Source of the DNA: an uncultured Acetatifactor sp.
GTDB taxonomy: Bacteria > Bacillota > Clostridia > Lachnospirales > Lachnospiraceae
Direction of reading: 5' to 3'
DNA: 20,245 nt
NCBI GenBank assembly: GCA_934394515.1
Contig: CAKRRU010000036.1
Coordinates: forward strand, 1-20,245
The position numbers and the translations under genes were made by a program. Positions 14,573 through 20,245 of the stretch are shown piece after piece. The number at the start of each line of letters is the position of its first letter. Within the stretch, counting starts at the first letter, position 1. A model generated the notes under the pieces. The model was given only the letters and a program-made list of their open reading frames with translations, did not search any database and was not told where the DNA came from.

Positions 14573-14635
14573 ATGTGCCCGGTAATGATGGCTGTCATAA
14601 TGTCTTTTCTGTTCTGGCTGTTACAGATTGGGTGA
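14573..14635 (+). CDS. Putative 20-residue hydrophobic membrane peptide
   Basis: An ATG at 14573 follows GAGGTGGGG (14563-14570) and opens a 20-codon frame ending TGA at 14633-14635. The product begins MCPVMMAVIMSF and ends LFWLLQIG, entirely hydrophobic with no charged side chain, the right size for one membrane span. It has a good ribosome binding site and a plausible promoter 34 bases upstream. Such peptides are often missed and can be subunits of membrane complexes, stress proteins or type I toxins. Nothing in the sequence picks one of these, and a chance ORF is possible. Confidence 0.4.
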   Translation: MCPVMMAVIMSFLFWLLQIG

Positions 14636-14649
14636 AAAAATGAAATACA

Positions 14650-14676
14650 TGAAACTTTCCCCCCGGATTTATCGTC
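14650..14676 (+). promoter_or_regulatory. ECF-sigma-type promoter of the DUF4358-MBOAT-DHHW operon
   Basis: TGAAACTTTCC (from 14650) and CGTCTAAT (from 14673) are separated by 17 bases between AAC and CGTC. This is the classic -35 'TGAAAC' and -10 'CGTC' signature of extracytoplasmic-function sigma factors of the SigW/SigM type. The start near 14683 leaves a leader of about 75 bases to the lipoprotein ATG at 14758. No sigma factor gene is in the window. Confidence 0.65.
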
Positions 14677-14757
14677 TAATAGAATAGGTATCCCGAAACA
14701 GGGGACACTACACAACAATAAGTATGGGGATATCCCATAGAAATGAGGAAAATTAAT

Positions 14758-15366
14758 ATGAAGAAAAAAGTAGCATTTATGTTATTTATGAGCGTATTGG
14801 TATTGTCTGTGACGGCCTGCGGGGGAAAACAGGAGGATGGTGCGGCTTCCGCAACACAGGAGACCGGAATGACCGTAACGGAGACTGCTGAGGAGAAGCC
14901 GATGAGTGCCGAAGAAGTTGCGGAGGCATTGCAAAGTGCAAAGGAAGCTGTGATAAATGCGCTGGGGGATAATTACTGGCCGGATTCCGAGATACCGGAG
15001 GAGATGCTGAACGATACGTTTGGTGTCAGCGCAGATCTGTACGACGGCTATCTGGGAGAGTCTCCCATGATCAGCGTCAATGTAGATACTTTATTGATTA
15101 TTCATGCAAAAGATGGTAAGGTAGAGGAGGTAGAAAATGCATTAAATGCCTACCGCGATCAAATGGTGAATGATACCATGCAGTATCCCATGAATCTGGG
15201 CAAGATTCAGGCATCCAGGATCGAGCGTGTGGGAGATTATGTGTGCTTTGTACAGTTGGGTGCAGACACCTCTGAGGCAGAAGAGCAGGGAGAGGAAGCT
15301 GTGATCACTTACTGTCAGGAGCAGAACGAACTTGCTCTGGAGGCTATCAGCCAGGCTCTGGAGTAA
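14758..15366 (+). CDS. DUF4358 family lipoprotein
   Basis: This 202-residue lipoprotein starts at ATG 14758, chosen because GAGGAAA lies just upstream and MKKKVAFMLF begins a typical signal peptide; an ATG at 14743 is also in frame. The lipobox is SVTAC with C21, followed by a low-complexity Thr/Glu/Ala linker to about 60. The domain after that carries the features I associate with DUF4358: a conserved NYWPDSEIP, the middle DLYDGYLGESPMISVNVDTL, and the C-terminal QASRIERVGDYVCFVQLG. DUF4358 lipoproteins are repeatedly found upstream of MBOAT and DHHW genes in Lachnospiraceae, as here with 16 bases to the next ATG. It may be an extracytoplasmic accessory factor of polymer acylation; this role is inferred from context. 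Confidence 0.85.
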   Translation: MKKKVAFMLFMSVLVLSVTACGGKQEDGAASATQETGMTVTETAEEKPMSAEEVAEALQSAKEAVINALGDNYWPDSEIPEEMLNDTFGVSADLYDGYLGESPMISVNVDTLLIIHAKDGKVEEVENALNAYRDQMVNDTMQYPMNLGKIQASRIERVGDYVCFVQLGADTSEAEEQGEEAVITYCQEQNELALEAISQALE

Positions 15367-15382
15367 ACGCGGAGTAAAACAA

Positions 15383-16798
15383 ATGGTATTCAGCAGTGTG
15401 TTGTTTCTTTTTCGGTTTTTACCGATTTTTATGATCTGCTATTTTCTGGTTCCCCGGAAGATGAAGAATGTGATTCTCTTCCTGGGGAGCCTGGTCTTTT
15501 ATGCCTGGGGAGAACCGGTCTATATTTTCCTGATGCTCTTTTCCACGATCTCTGATTTTGTGTGGGGAAGACTGATCGAGGATTACAGAGGAAGAGACCG
15601 CTCCGGGATCTTTTTATTATGTTCGATTATTATCAATCTGTTTATCCTGGGATTTTTTAAATATGCGGACTTCCTGTTGCAGACAGTAAACACTGTTTTT
15701 GGGACTGCGATCCCGTTACTGCATCTGCCGCTGCCTATCGGAATCTCCTTTTATACTTTCCAGACAATGTCTTATGTGATCGATGTATACAGGGGAGATG
15801 CAAAGGCGCAGCGCAATATTCTGCAGTTTGGTGTCTATGTAACGATGTTCCCCCAGTTGATTGCCGGACCGATACTGAAATATCATCAGGTGGAAAAATA
15901 CCTGCATGACAGACGGGTAAATCTGGATGAGATCAGTTATGGCGTGCGACGCTTTGTGACAGGTCTTGCCAAAAAAGTATTGCTGGCAAATAATCTGGGA
16001 ATGCTGTGGGAGCAGATTTCTTCTCTTGAACGCGCACAAATGAGTGTACTTATGGCATGGCTGGGAATTGTGGCATATGCCTTTCAGATTTATTTCGATT
16101 TCTCCGGGTACTCGGATATGGCGATCGGCCTGGGGGCTGTTTTGGGATTTCATTTTCCCGAGAATTTCAATTATCCGTATATTGCTGTTTCCGTCAAAGA
16201 TTTCTGGCGCAGATGGCATATTTCCCTGAGCACCTGGTTTAAGGAATATGTTTACATTCCTCTCGGCGGCAACCGGAAGGACTTGCCGAGACAGCTGTTC
16301 AATATTTTGGTAGTGTGGATGCTTACCGGAATCTGGCATGGCGCAGGCTGGAATTTCCTGTTCTGGGGATTATGGTTTGCGGTGTTTCTGATCCTGGAAA
16401 AGTTGTTTTTGGGAGAGATTCTGGAGAATGCGCCCAGGGTATTGGGCAGAATTTATACATTGGCAGTTGTATTGATCAGCTGGGTATTTTTCGCATTGGA
16501 GAAGCCCGGCGAGATATGGGCATATATTCAGGCGATGTTTGGACTGGGTGGTGTGGGACTGGTCAATTTCCAGGCACTGTTTTTGGGGAGCGAATATCTG
16601 GTGTTGCTGCTGACAGCGCTGGTGGCATGTCTTCCTTTGGGCAGCAGACTGGTACATGGACTGAAGAGCAGTAAAACAGGTCCTGCTATTGCACTATACC
16701 GATTGGGTGAAAAGGTGATCCCTGCGGCACTGCTGATTTTATCCATCGCGTATATTGTGGATGCATCGTATAATCCCTTTTTATATTTTCGCTTTTGA
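15383..16798 (+). CDS. MBOAT family O-acyltransferase (AlgI/DltB-like)
   Basis: This is a 471-residue polytopic membrane protein. The start ATG at 15383 has GGAG 8 bases upstream. Family motifs appear in order: GFFKYADF (90-97), LPLPIGISFYTFQTMSYVID (115-134), FPQLIAGPI (156-164), FDFSGYSDMAIGLG (238-251), FPENFNYPY (258-266), FWRRWHISLSTWF (274-286), YIPLGGNR and TGIWHGAGWNFLFWG (315-329). H319 is the expected catalytic histidine, and H279 is the second conserved one. The protein moves acyl (usually acetyl) groups across the membrane for attachment to an extracytoplasmic glycan. The adjacent DHHW gene supplies the probable transferase partner, as AlgI does with AlgX/AlgJ. The polymer is not identifiable here. 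Confidence 0.93.
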   Translation: MVFSSVLFLFRFLPIFMICYFLVPRKMKNVILFLGSLVFYAWGEPVYIFLMLFSTISDFVWGRLIEDYRGRDRSGIFLLCSIIINLFILGFFKYADFLLQTVNTVFGTAIPLLHLPLPIGISFYTFQTMSYVIDVYRGDAKAQRNILQFGVYVTMFPQLIAGPILKYHQVEKYLHDRRVNLDEISYGVRRFVTGLAKKVLLANNLGMLWEQISSLERAQMSVLMAWLGIVAYAFQIYFDFSGYSDMAIGLGAVLGFHFPENFNYPYIAVSVKDFWRRWHISLSTWFKEYVYIPLGGNRKDLPRQLFNILVVWMLTGIWHGAGWNFLFWGLWFAVFLILEKLFLGEILENAPRVLGRIYTLAVVLISWVFFALEKPGEIWAYIQAMFGLGGVGLVNFQALFLGSEYLVLLLTALVACLPLGSRLVHGLKSSKTGPAIALYRLGEKVIPAALLILSIAYIVDASYNPFLYFRF

Positions 16799-16818
16799 CC
16801 GGGAAGGAGGAACAGCGT

Positions 16819-17937
16819 GTGGACGATAAGAGAAATTCTCTGCTGACGGTCGGACTGATCTGTGCGGTTCTCCTTGTCCTGGGGATTGCGGATCTGTGCA
16901 ACGACGACAGACTTTATTCCGAAACTGAGAACAGGGTTCTGGCTTCCCAACCTGTATTTTCGTGGGAAGAGCTTTTCTCGGGAGAGTATGGGGACGACTA
17001 TGAAGAGTACATCACGGATCAGTTCGTGGGCCGCGATAAATGGATAGGGCTTAAGACCCGTGCTGATATTTTATTTCAGAAAAAGGAGATTAACGGTGTC
17101 TATTTGGGCACAGACCACTATCTGATCGGTGTCAACGATCCGGATAAATATACGGAACAGATGGAGAACGGCCGGATCGCCTCGCTGAAAAAGCTGGTGA
17201 ACCGTTGGGACGCAAAAGTAATGCTGGTACCCACGGCGGACAATATTCTGACACAGAAGCTGCCCGATTTTGCACCTTATTATCAGGAAGACAGACTTTT
17301 GGGGAAAGTACGGGAAGCAGTCGGAGAAGAACATTATGTAGATGTGTACCATGCACTGCAGGAGCACGCAGAGGAACCTATTTACTATCGCACAGATCAT
17401 CACTGGACCAGCCTTGGGGCCTATTACGGATTTATGGCCTGGGCACAGAGTGTGGATCGTTATCCGTTCCCTTATAATACGGCAGGCATGGAGACCGTAT
17501 CGGATGATTTCCAGGGTACACTGCAGTCCCGGATCAATTTGGACTGGACCAAAGACAGTATTCAGTATTTCCCGGAAACAGAGAAAAAAGCGGTGTCTGT
17601 TACGTATGATTTTGAAGATATGTCAGATTCTCTGTATGCACCGGATTATCTGGATACAAAGAATCAATACGGCTTTTTCCTGAATGACAATCATGCATTT
17701 ATCGAGATTCATACCGGATATAATCCGGGGAAAGCATTATTTGTGATCAAGGATTCCTATGCCAATAGTATGATTCCGCTTCTGACGACACATTATGAGA
17801 CTATTTATGTTGTGGATCTCAGATATTTTAACGGAAAACTGTTTCAGTTCATGGAACAATATGAGCCGGAACAGGGCATGGATGTGCTGGTGTTGTATGA
17901 TTGCATTCATTTCCTGGAGGATTTTAAATATTATTGA
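16819..17937 (+). CDS. DHHW family protein (AlgX/AlgJ-like acyltransferase)
   Basis: This 372-residue protein starts at GTG 16819, 8 bases after AAGGAGG; an in-frame TTG at 16795 would overlap the MBOAT stop but has no ribosome site. One N-terminal membrane anchor (about 7-27) places the rest outside the cell. The signature TDHHW is at 192-196 after YYR, and FVIKDSYANSMIP (309-320) carries S313. D193, H195 and S313 match the Asp-His/Ser arrangement of SGNH-like AlgX and AlgJ enzymes that place acetyl groups on polysaccharide. ENRVLASQPVFSW (37-49) is a family opening. It likely receives acyl groups from the MBOAT partner encoded directly upstream. Ribosome-distal genes in the operon continue with rsmA. 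Confidence 0.92.
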   Translation: MDDKRNSLLTVGLICAVLLVLGIADLCNDDRLYSETENRVLASQPVFSWEELFSGEYGDDYEEYITDQFVGRDKWIGLKTRADILFQKKEINGVYLGTDHYLIGVNDPDKYTEQMENGRIASLKKLVNRWDAKVMLVPTADNILTQKLPDFAPYYQEDRLLGKVREAVGEEHYVDVYHALQEHAEEPIYYRTDHHWTSLGAYYGFMAWAQSVDRYPFPYNTAGMETVSDDFQGTLQSRINLDWTKDSIQYFPETEKKAVSVTYDFEDMSDSLYAPDYLDTKNQYGFFLNDNHAFIEIHTGYNPGKALFVIKDSYANSMIPLLTTHYETIYVVDLRYFNGKLFQFMEQYEPEQGMDVLVLYDCIHFLEDFKYY

Positions 17938-17952
17938 TAAAGGAGATTCATT

Positions 17953-18807
17953 ATGGCTTATTTGGGTATTCCCCAGAATACGATAGCGGTACTTCAGAAA
18001 TATCATTTCAATTTTCAGAAAAAGTTTGGACAGAATTTCCTGATAGATACTTCGGTTCTGGACCGGATCATATCTTCGGCGGAGATTACAAAAGAGGATT
18101 GCGTACTGGAGATCGGCCCGGGCATCGGTACCATGACGCAGTATCTGGCAGAACGTGCGGGCAGTGTCGTGGCAGTGGAGATTGACAAAGCATTAATCCC
18201 TATTCTGGAAGAAACTTTGCAGGATTACGATAATGTGACGGTTATTAACGATGATATTCTCAAAGTAGATATCAATCGGCTGGTGGAAGAGAAAAACGGT
18301 GGACGTCCTATCAAAGTGGTGGCGAATCTGCCTTATTACATAACAACACCCATCATCATGGGCCTGTTTGAGAGCCGTGTACCATTGAAAAGTATCACCA
18401 TTATGGTGCAGAAGGAAGTCGCAGACCGTATGCAGGTAGGACCGGGAACCAAGGATTACGGCGCTTTGTCTCTGGCAGTGCAGTATTACGCAAAACCGGA
18501 AATCGTAGCAAATGTACCGCCTAACTGTTTTATTCCCCGTCCCAATGTAGGAAGTGCGGTGATCCGATTGACGAGATATGAAGAGCCGCCCGTGCAGGTG
18601 AAAGACGAAAAAAAGATGTTCTCACTGATCCGGGCATCCTTTAATCAGCGTCGGAAAACTCTGGTGAATGGTCTGGGAAATGCCGGACTCCCCGGTATTA
18701 CCAAAGAATCCGCGGCAACAGCTTTAGAACAGATGGGATTGTCTCCCACGGTACGTGGTGAGGCACTGACCCTGGAGCAGTTCGCGCAGCTCAGTGACCT
18801 GTTGTAA
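17953..18807 (+). CDS. rsmA: 16S rRNA (A1518/A1519)-N6-dimethyltransferase
   Basis: This is a 284-residue enzyme (KsgA) that dimethylates two adjacent adenosines in the 3' terminal hairpin of 16S rRNA using SAM, a late small-subunit maturation step. The opening FQKKFGQNFLID (21-32) is diagnostic. The SAM loop is VLEIGPGIGTMTQYL (51-65), AVEID (74-78) ends the second strand, and NLPYYITTPI (125-134) is the catalytic motif. FIPRPNVGSAVIRL and RASFNQRRKTL follow, as in the family. Length is usual. The ATG follows AAAGGAG with correct spacing and lies 15 bases after the DHHW stop, so it can be co-transcribed with the acylation genes. That is an unexpected partner, discussed in the findings. No resistance-type Erm features are present. 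Confidence 0.97.
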   Translation: MAYLGIPQNTIAVLQKYHFNFQKKFGQNFLIDTSVLDRIISSAEITKEDCVLEIGPGIGTMTQYLAERAGSVVAVEIDKALIPILEETLQDYDNVTVINDDILKVDINRLVEEKNGGRPIKVVANLPYYITTPIIMGLFESRVPLKSITIMVQKEVADRMQVGPGTKDYGALSLAVQYYAKPEIVANVPPNCFIPRPNVGSAVIRLTRYEEPPVQVKDEKKMFSLIRASFNQRRKTLVNGLGNAGLPGITKESAATALEQMGLSPTVRGEALTLEQFAQLSDLL

Positions 18808-18898
18808 ATAGAATGAGAAGGTTATCTTCAGCTCTTCCGATTTTCTTTTTGCTTCCTGCGAAGATCCATAGATGATAAGTATCCGACAGAGATAAAAA

Positions 18899-18967
18899 AG
18901 ACTCATGTATATCAATTATCTGCCAGCGTGTATTATACACAGACTGTTAATAGATATACATGAGTCT
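18899..18967. repeat. Perfect 15-bp inverted repeat with structured loop
   Basis: AGACTCATGTATATC (18899-18913) is the exact reverse complement of 18953-18967. The 39-base centre contains a second hairpin, GTGTA-TTA-TACAC. The left arm is preceded by six A residues and the right arm is followed by CATTATTT, so a T-run terminator is not clear on the plus strand. On the minus strand the arm runs into TTTTTT, which would suit a terminator for leftward transcription. It may be a terminator for the TlpA-like gene, a structured RNA or a miniature mobile element. Confidence 0.6.
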
Positions 18968-19069
18968 CATTATTTAAGATTTGCCGGAGTATACTCTTTA
19001 ATTATAATCAGAATGTTGACAAATCACACCTTCGTGCTAACTACTCCCTCATGGAATATTAATTTCTTG

Positions 19070-19154
19070 TAACTATCAGAATTATGCAATACTGTGTTCT
19101 GCAAATGCCTGCATTCAGGCAGATAAGCAGTTTTATATGGCTCTGAATAGTTAC
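19070..19154. repeat. Second copy of the dispersed intergenic inverted-repeat element
   Basis: TAACTATCAGA (19070-19080) pairs with TCTGAATAGTTA (19142-19153) apart from one bulged base, and TGCCTG-CATT-CAGGCA forms an inner hairpin. The 24-base core at 19096-19119 differs from the element at 12757-12780 at two positions. Both elements end in GAATAGTTAC. This one lies downstream of the minus-strand TlpA-like gene. Confidence 0.65.
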
Positions 19155-19229
19155 TATTCTTGACAAATAATATCAAAATCAATTGCCGCTGCCAACAGGT
19201 GAATGAAGAAACCTCAAGGGTAATTTGCA

Positions 19230-20138
19230 TTATTGGTTTGCACTGTCTGCATCAATTACCGATTGAATCTGCTGCATCAGAGAGTCGTAGTTATCCTGGT
19301 TATCAATTCCCCCAAGGATCGGTTCCCCTACAATATTACCATTTCTATCGACAAGTATTGTTGTAGGAAATGCCATAATATCAGAGGCATATTTACCAGC
19401 ATCGGAAGAAGAGTCAATGGAAAGATTGCGGTACTTTGCACCCTGGCTTTCAAGAACAGCGGCAGCTTCTTTCATGGCGGCTTCATTGCCGTCGAAGGTT
19501 TCGGTATTGATGCCGATTACTTCGCCGCCCATTGCTTTGAGCGTATTGTTTAATTCGTTCAGCATAGACAACTCAGCAACACAGGGCTTACAGCCGGTAA
19601 ACCAGAAATTAACGACGGTTACTGCATTGCCGGAAAACAGACTTTCATCGACAGAATTACCATCAAAATCCTGACCGGAGAAATTCCGGAAGGGAGAGTC
19701 AGCTTCGGAATTGTTTCCCGGAGCAGTAGGATCGGCTGCGGTAGTTCCCTGTTCCAGTCCTGCGATCTGTTCTTCGATTTTCCGTATGGTTTCCATATCA
19801 TCCGTAAGTGTTTTCCATTCATCATCTGTAAAGGAGCCCTTGTTTGCTTCGGCGGTATCAGCCAGATAATCAGCATAATTTCCGCTGGGATCAGCATTAC
19901 TTTTGCTCATCATGCCGAATAGCTTGTTCCATACAGCCTCATGATCTGCAAAAATCTGGTTCTCCTGCTGATACAGATCATCCAGTGCAGTGTTGGAGCT
20001 GTCTGTGGATACTGTGCCGGTTTCCGTCAGAGACTCATTGGTTTTGTCCGTGCCGGCAGCATCCGTTGCGCCGCAGGCTGTAAGCAATAAAGCTATGCAC
20101 AGTGTTAAAATAGTAAGGAATTTTTTGTTTGTTTTCAT
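19230..20138 (-). CDS. TlpA-like thioredoxin-fold lipoprotein
   Basis: This is a 302-residue protein. The signal peptide KKFLTILTLCIALLLTAC has lipobox LLTAC with C22, so it is a membrane-anchored exported lipoprotein. A Ser/Thr/Asp linker (23-55) and a helical region (about 50-130) precede the thioredoxin-like domain (about 145-300). VVNFWFTGCKPCVAELSML carries the CxxC C183/C186, and MAFPTTILVDRNG contains the conserved cis-proline. It likely reduces or shuffles disulfides of surface proteins. The helical domain between lipobox and TlpA fold is larger than in minimal TlpA proteins. The ATG follows AAAGGAG well. It lies 33 bases downstream of a 4Fe-4S protein gene, which fits the redox gene clusters seen around such lipoproteins in Clostridia. 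Confidence 0.93.
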   Translation of the reverse strand: MKTNKKFLTILTLCIALLLTACGATDAAGTDKTNESLTETGTVSTDSSNTALDDLYQQENQIFADHEAVWNKLFGMMSKSNADPSGNYADYLADTAEANKGSFTDDEWKTLTDDMETIRKIEEQIAGLEQGTTAADPTAPGNNSEADSPFRNFSGQDFDGNSVDESLFSGNAVTVVNFWFTGCKPCVAELSMLNELNNTLKAMGGEVIGINTETFDGNEAAMKEAAAVLESQGAKYRNLSIDSSSDAGKYASDIMAFPTTILVDRNGNIVGEPILGGIDNQDNYDSLMQQIQSVIDADSANQ

Positions 20139-20171
20139 GATCGATTTCTCCTTTAAGTAATCGTAATAAGA

Positions 20172-20245
20172 TTATTTTCCCATAAACCGGTAGTGGATCG
20201 CATCCTTGGGACAAGCCTTGATGCAGGCTCCGCACCGTATGCATT
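20172..20245 (-). CDS. C-terminal end of a 4Fe-4S ferredoxin-type protein (partial)
   Basis: Reading leftwards from the window edge, the frame gives CIRCGACIKACPKDAIHY then RFMGK and a TAA stop at 20174-20172. CxxCxxCxxxCP is a standard 4Fe-4S cluster motif, with 'CPKDAI' typical of bacterial ferredoxin domains. The rest of the gene lies beyond the window, so it could be a small ferredoxin or the end of a NapH/CcoG-like membrane iron-sulfur protein. The latter would suit its place directly upstream of a TlpA-like lipoprotein, to feed electrons outward. This frame is too short to appear among long ORFs. Confidence 0.8.
   Translation of the reverse strand, partial: CIRCGACIKACPKDAIHYRFMGK

Larger units (their letters stand above)
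18808..19229. other. Gene-free stretch between rsmA and the TlpA-like gene
   Basis: These 422 bases hold no convincing gene; the few open frames are short and lack ribosome binding sites. The stretch contains a long-armed inverted repeat (18899-18967) and a dispersed-repeat copy (19070-19154), listed separately. T-rich sequence around 18838-18850 could help end rsmA transcripts, but its stem is weak. TTGACA occurs at 19016 and 19162 without a matching -10. Confidence 0.7.

Noticed and set aside
14640..14687. 15-codon frame after the small hydrophobic ORF
   Set aside because: It begins four bases after that ORF with GGGTGA before it, but the same bases form the ECF-type promoter, so it is more likely promoter DNA.
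14540..14757. Riboswitch before the DUF4358 operon
   Set aside because: The leader was scanned for familiar riboswitch cores and none was recognised; the promoter elements explain the region well enough.

Overview
The window looks like chromosomal DNA of a gut-type Clostridia, most likely a Lachnospiraceae member. This rests on the combination of DUF4358 and DHHW/MBOAT genes, DUF3791/DUF3990 and DUF2975 plus HTH modules, the rsmA protein sequence, low to moderate GC with strong GGAGG ribosome binding sites, and short intergenic inverted-repeat elements. No tRNA, rRNA, CRISPR array or intact insertion sequence was seen.

Layout. (1) 1-1900, AT-rich: the tail of an unidentified gene, a short probably decayed reading frame, three 11-bp repeats at an exact 33-bp period, and an AAA_14/DUF4143 ATPase closed by a terminator. 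(2) 1889-4044: a minus-strand GH2 beta-glucuronidase (uidA) with complete catalytic and glucuronate-recognition motifs, then a remnant that looks like the C-terminal end of a polyphosphate kinase. (3) 4067-5143: a compact three-gene operon DUF3791-DUF3990-DUF3791 with ATGA overlaps, its own promoter and its own terminator. It resembles a toxin-antitoxin unit with an ADP-ribosyltransferase-like middle protein. (4) 5156-9239: an operon of DUF2975 membrane protein, small HTH regulator, DUF4173-type membrane protein and DUF6688-like membrane protein. Its promoter has a near-perfect inverted repeat at the -35 box. (5) 9249-12685: an operon of a short MreB-like protein, a tandem HD/HD-GYP phosphodiesterase, a lipocalin-like protein and a cysteine-cluster protein. 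(6) 12834-14470: a minus-strand ABC-F ATPase. (7) 14510-18807: a possible 20-residue membrane peptide, an ECF-sigma-type promoter, then DUF4358 lipoprotein, MBOAT O-acyltransferase, DHHW/AlgX-like protein and rsmA. (8) 18808-20245: a gene-free stretch with two inverted-repeat elements, then a minus-strand pair encoding a TlpA-like thioredoxin lipoprotein and the tail of a 4Fe-4S protein.

How the genes work together. The MBOAT and DHHW proteins form a typical machine for O-acylating an extracytoplasmic polymer, and the ECF-type promoter suggests control by envelope stress. The TlpA-like lipoprotein and the ferredoxin-type protein suggest an extracytoplasmic thiol redox module. The DUF2975-to-DUF6688 operon looks like a self-regulated membrane system of unknown function. 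The least described candidates are the DUF3791-DUF3990-DUF3791 unit, the nucleotide-site-less MreB-like protein paired with the HD-GYP enzyme, and the 20-residue hydrophobic ORF. All functional statements are from reading the sequence; no search was run.
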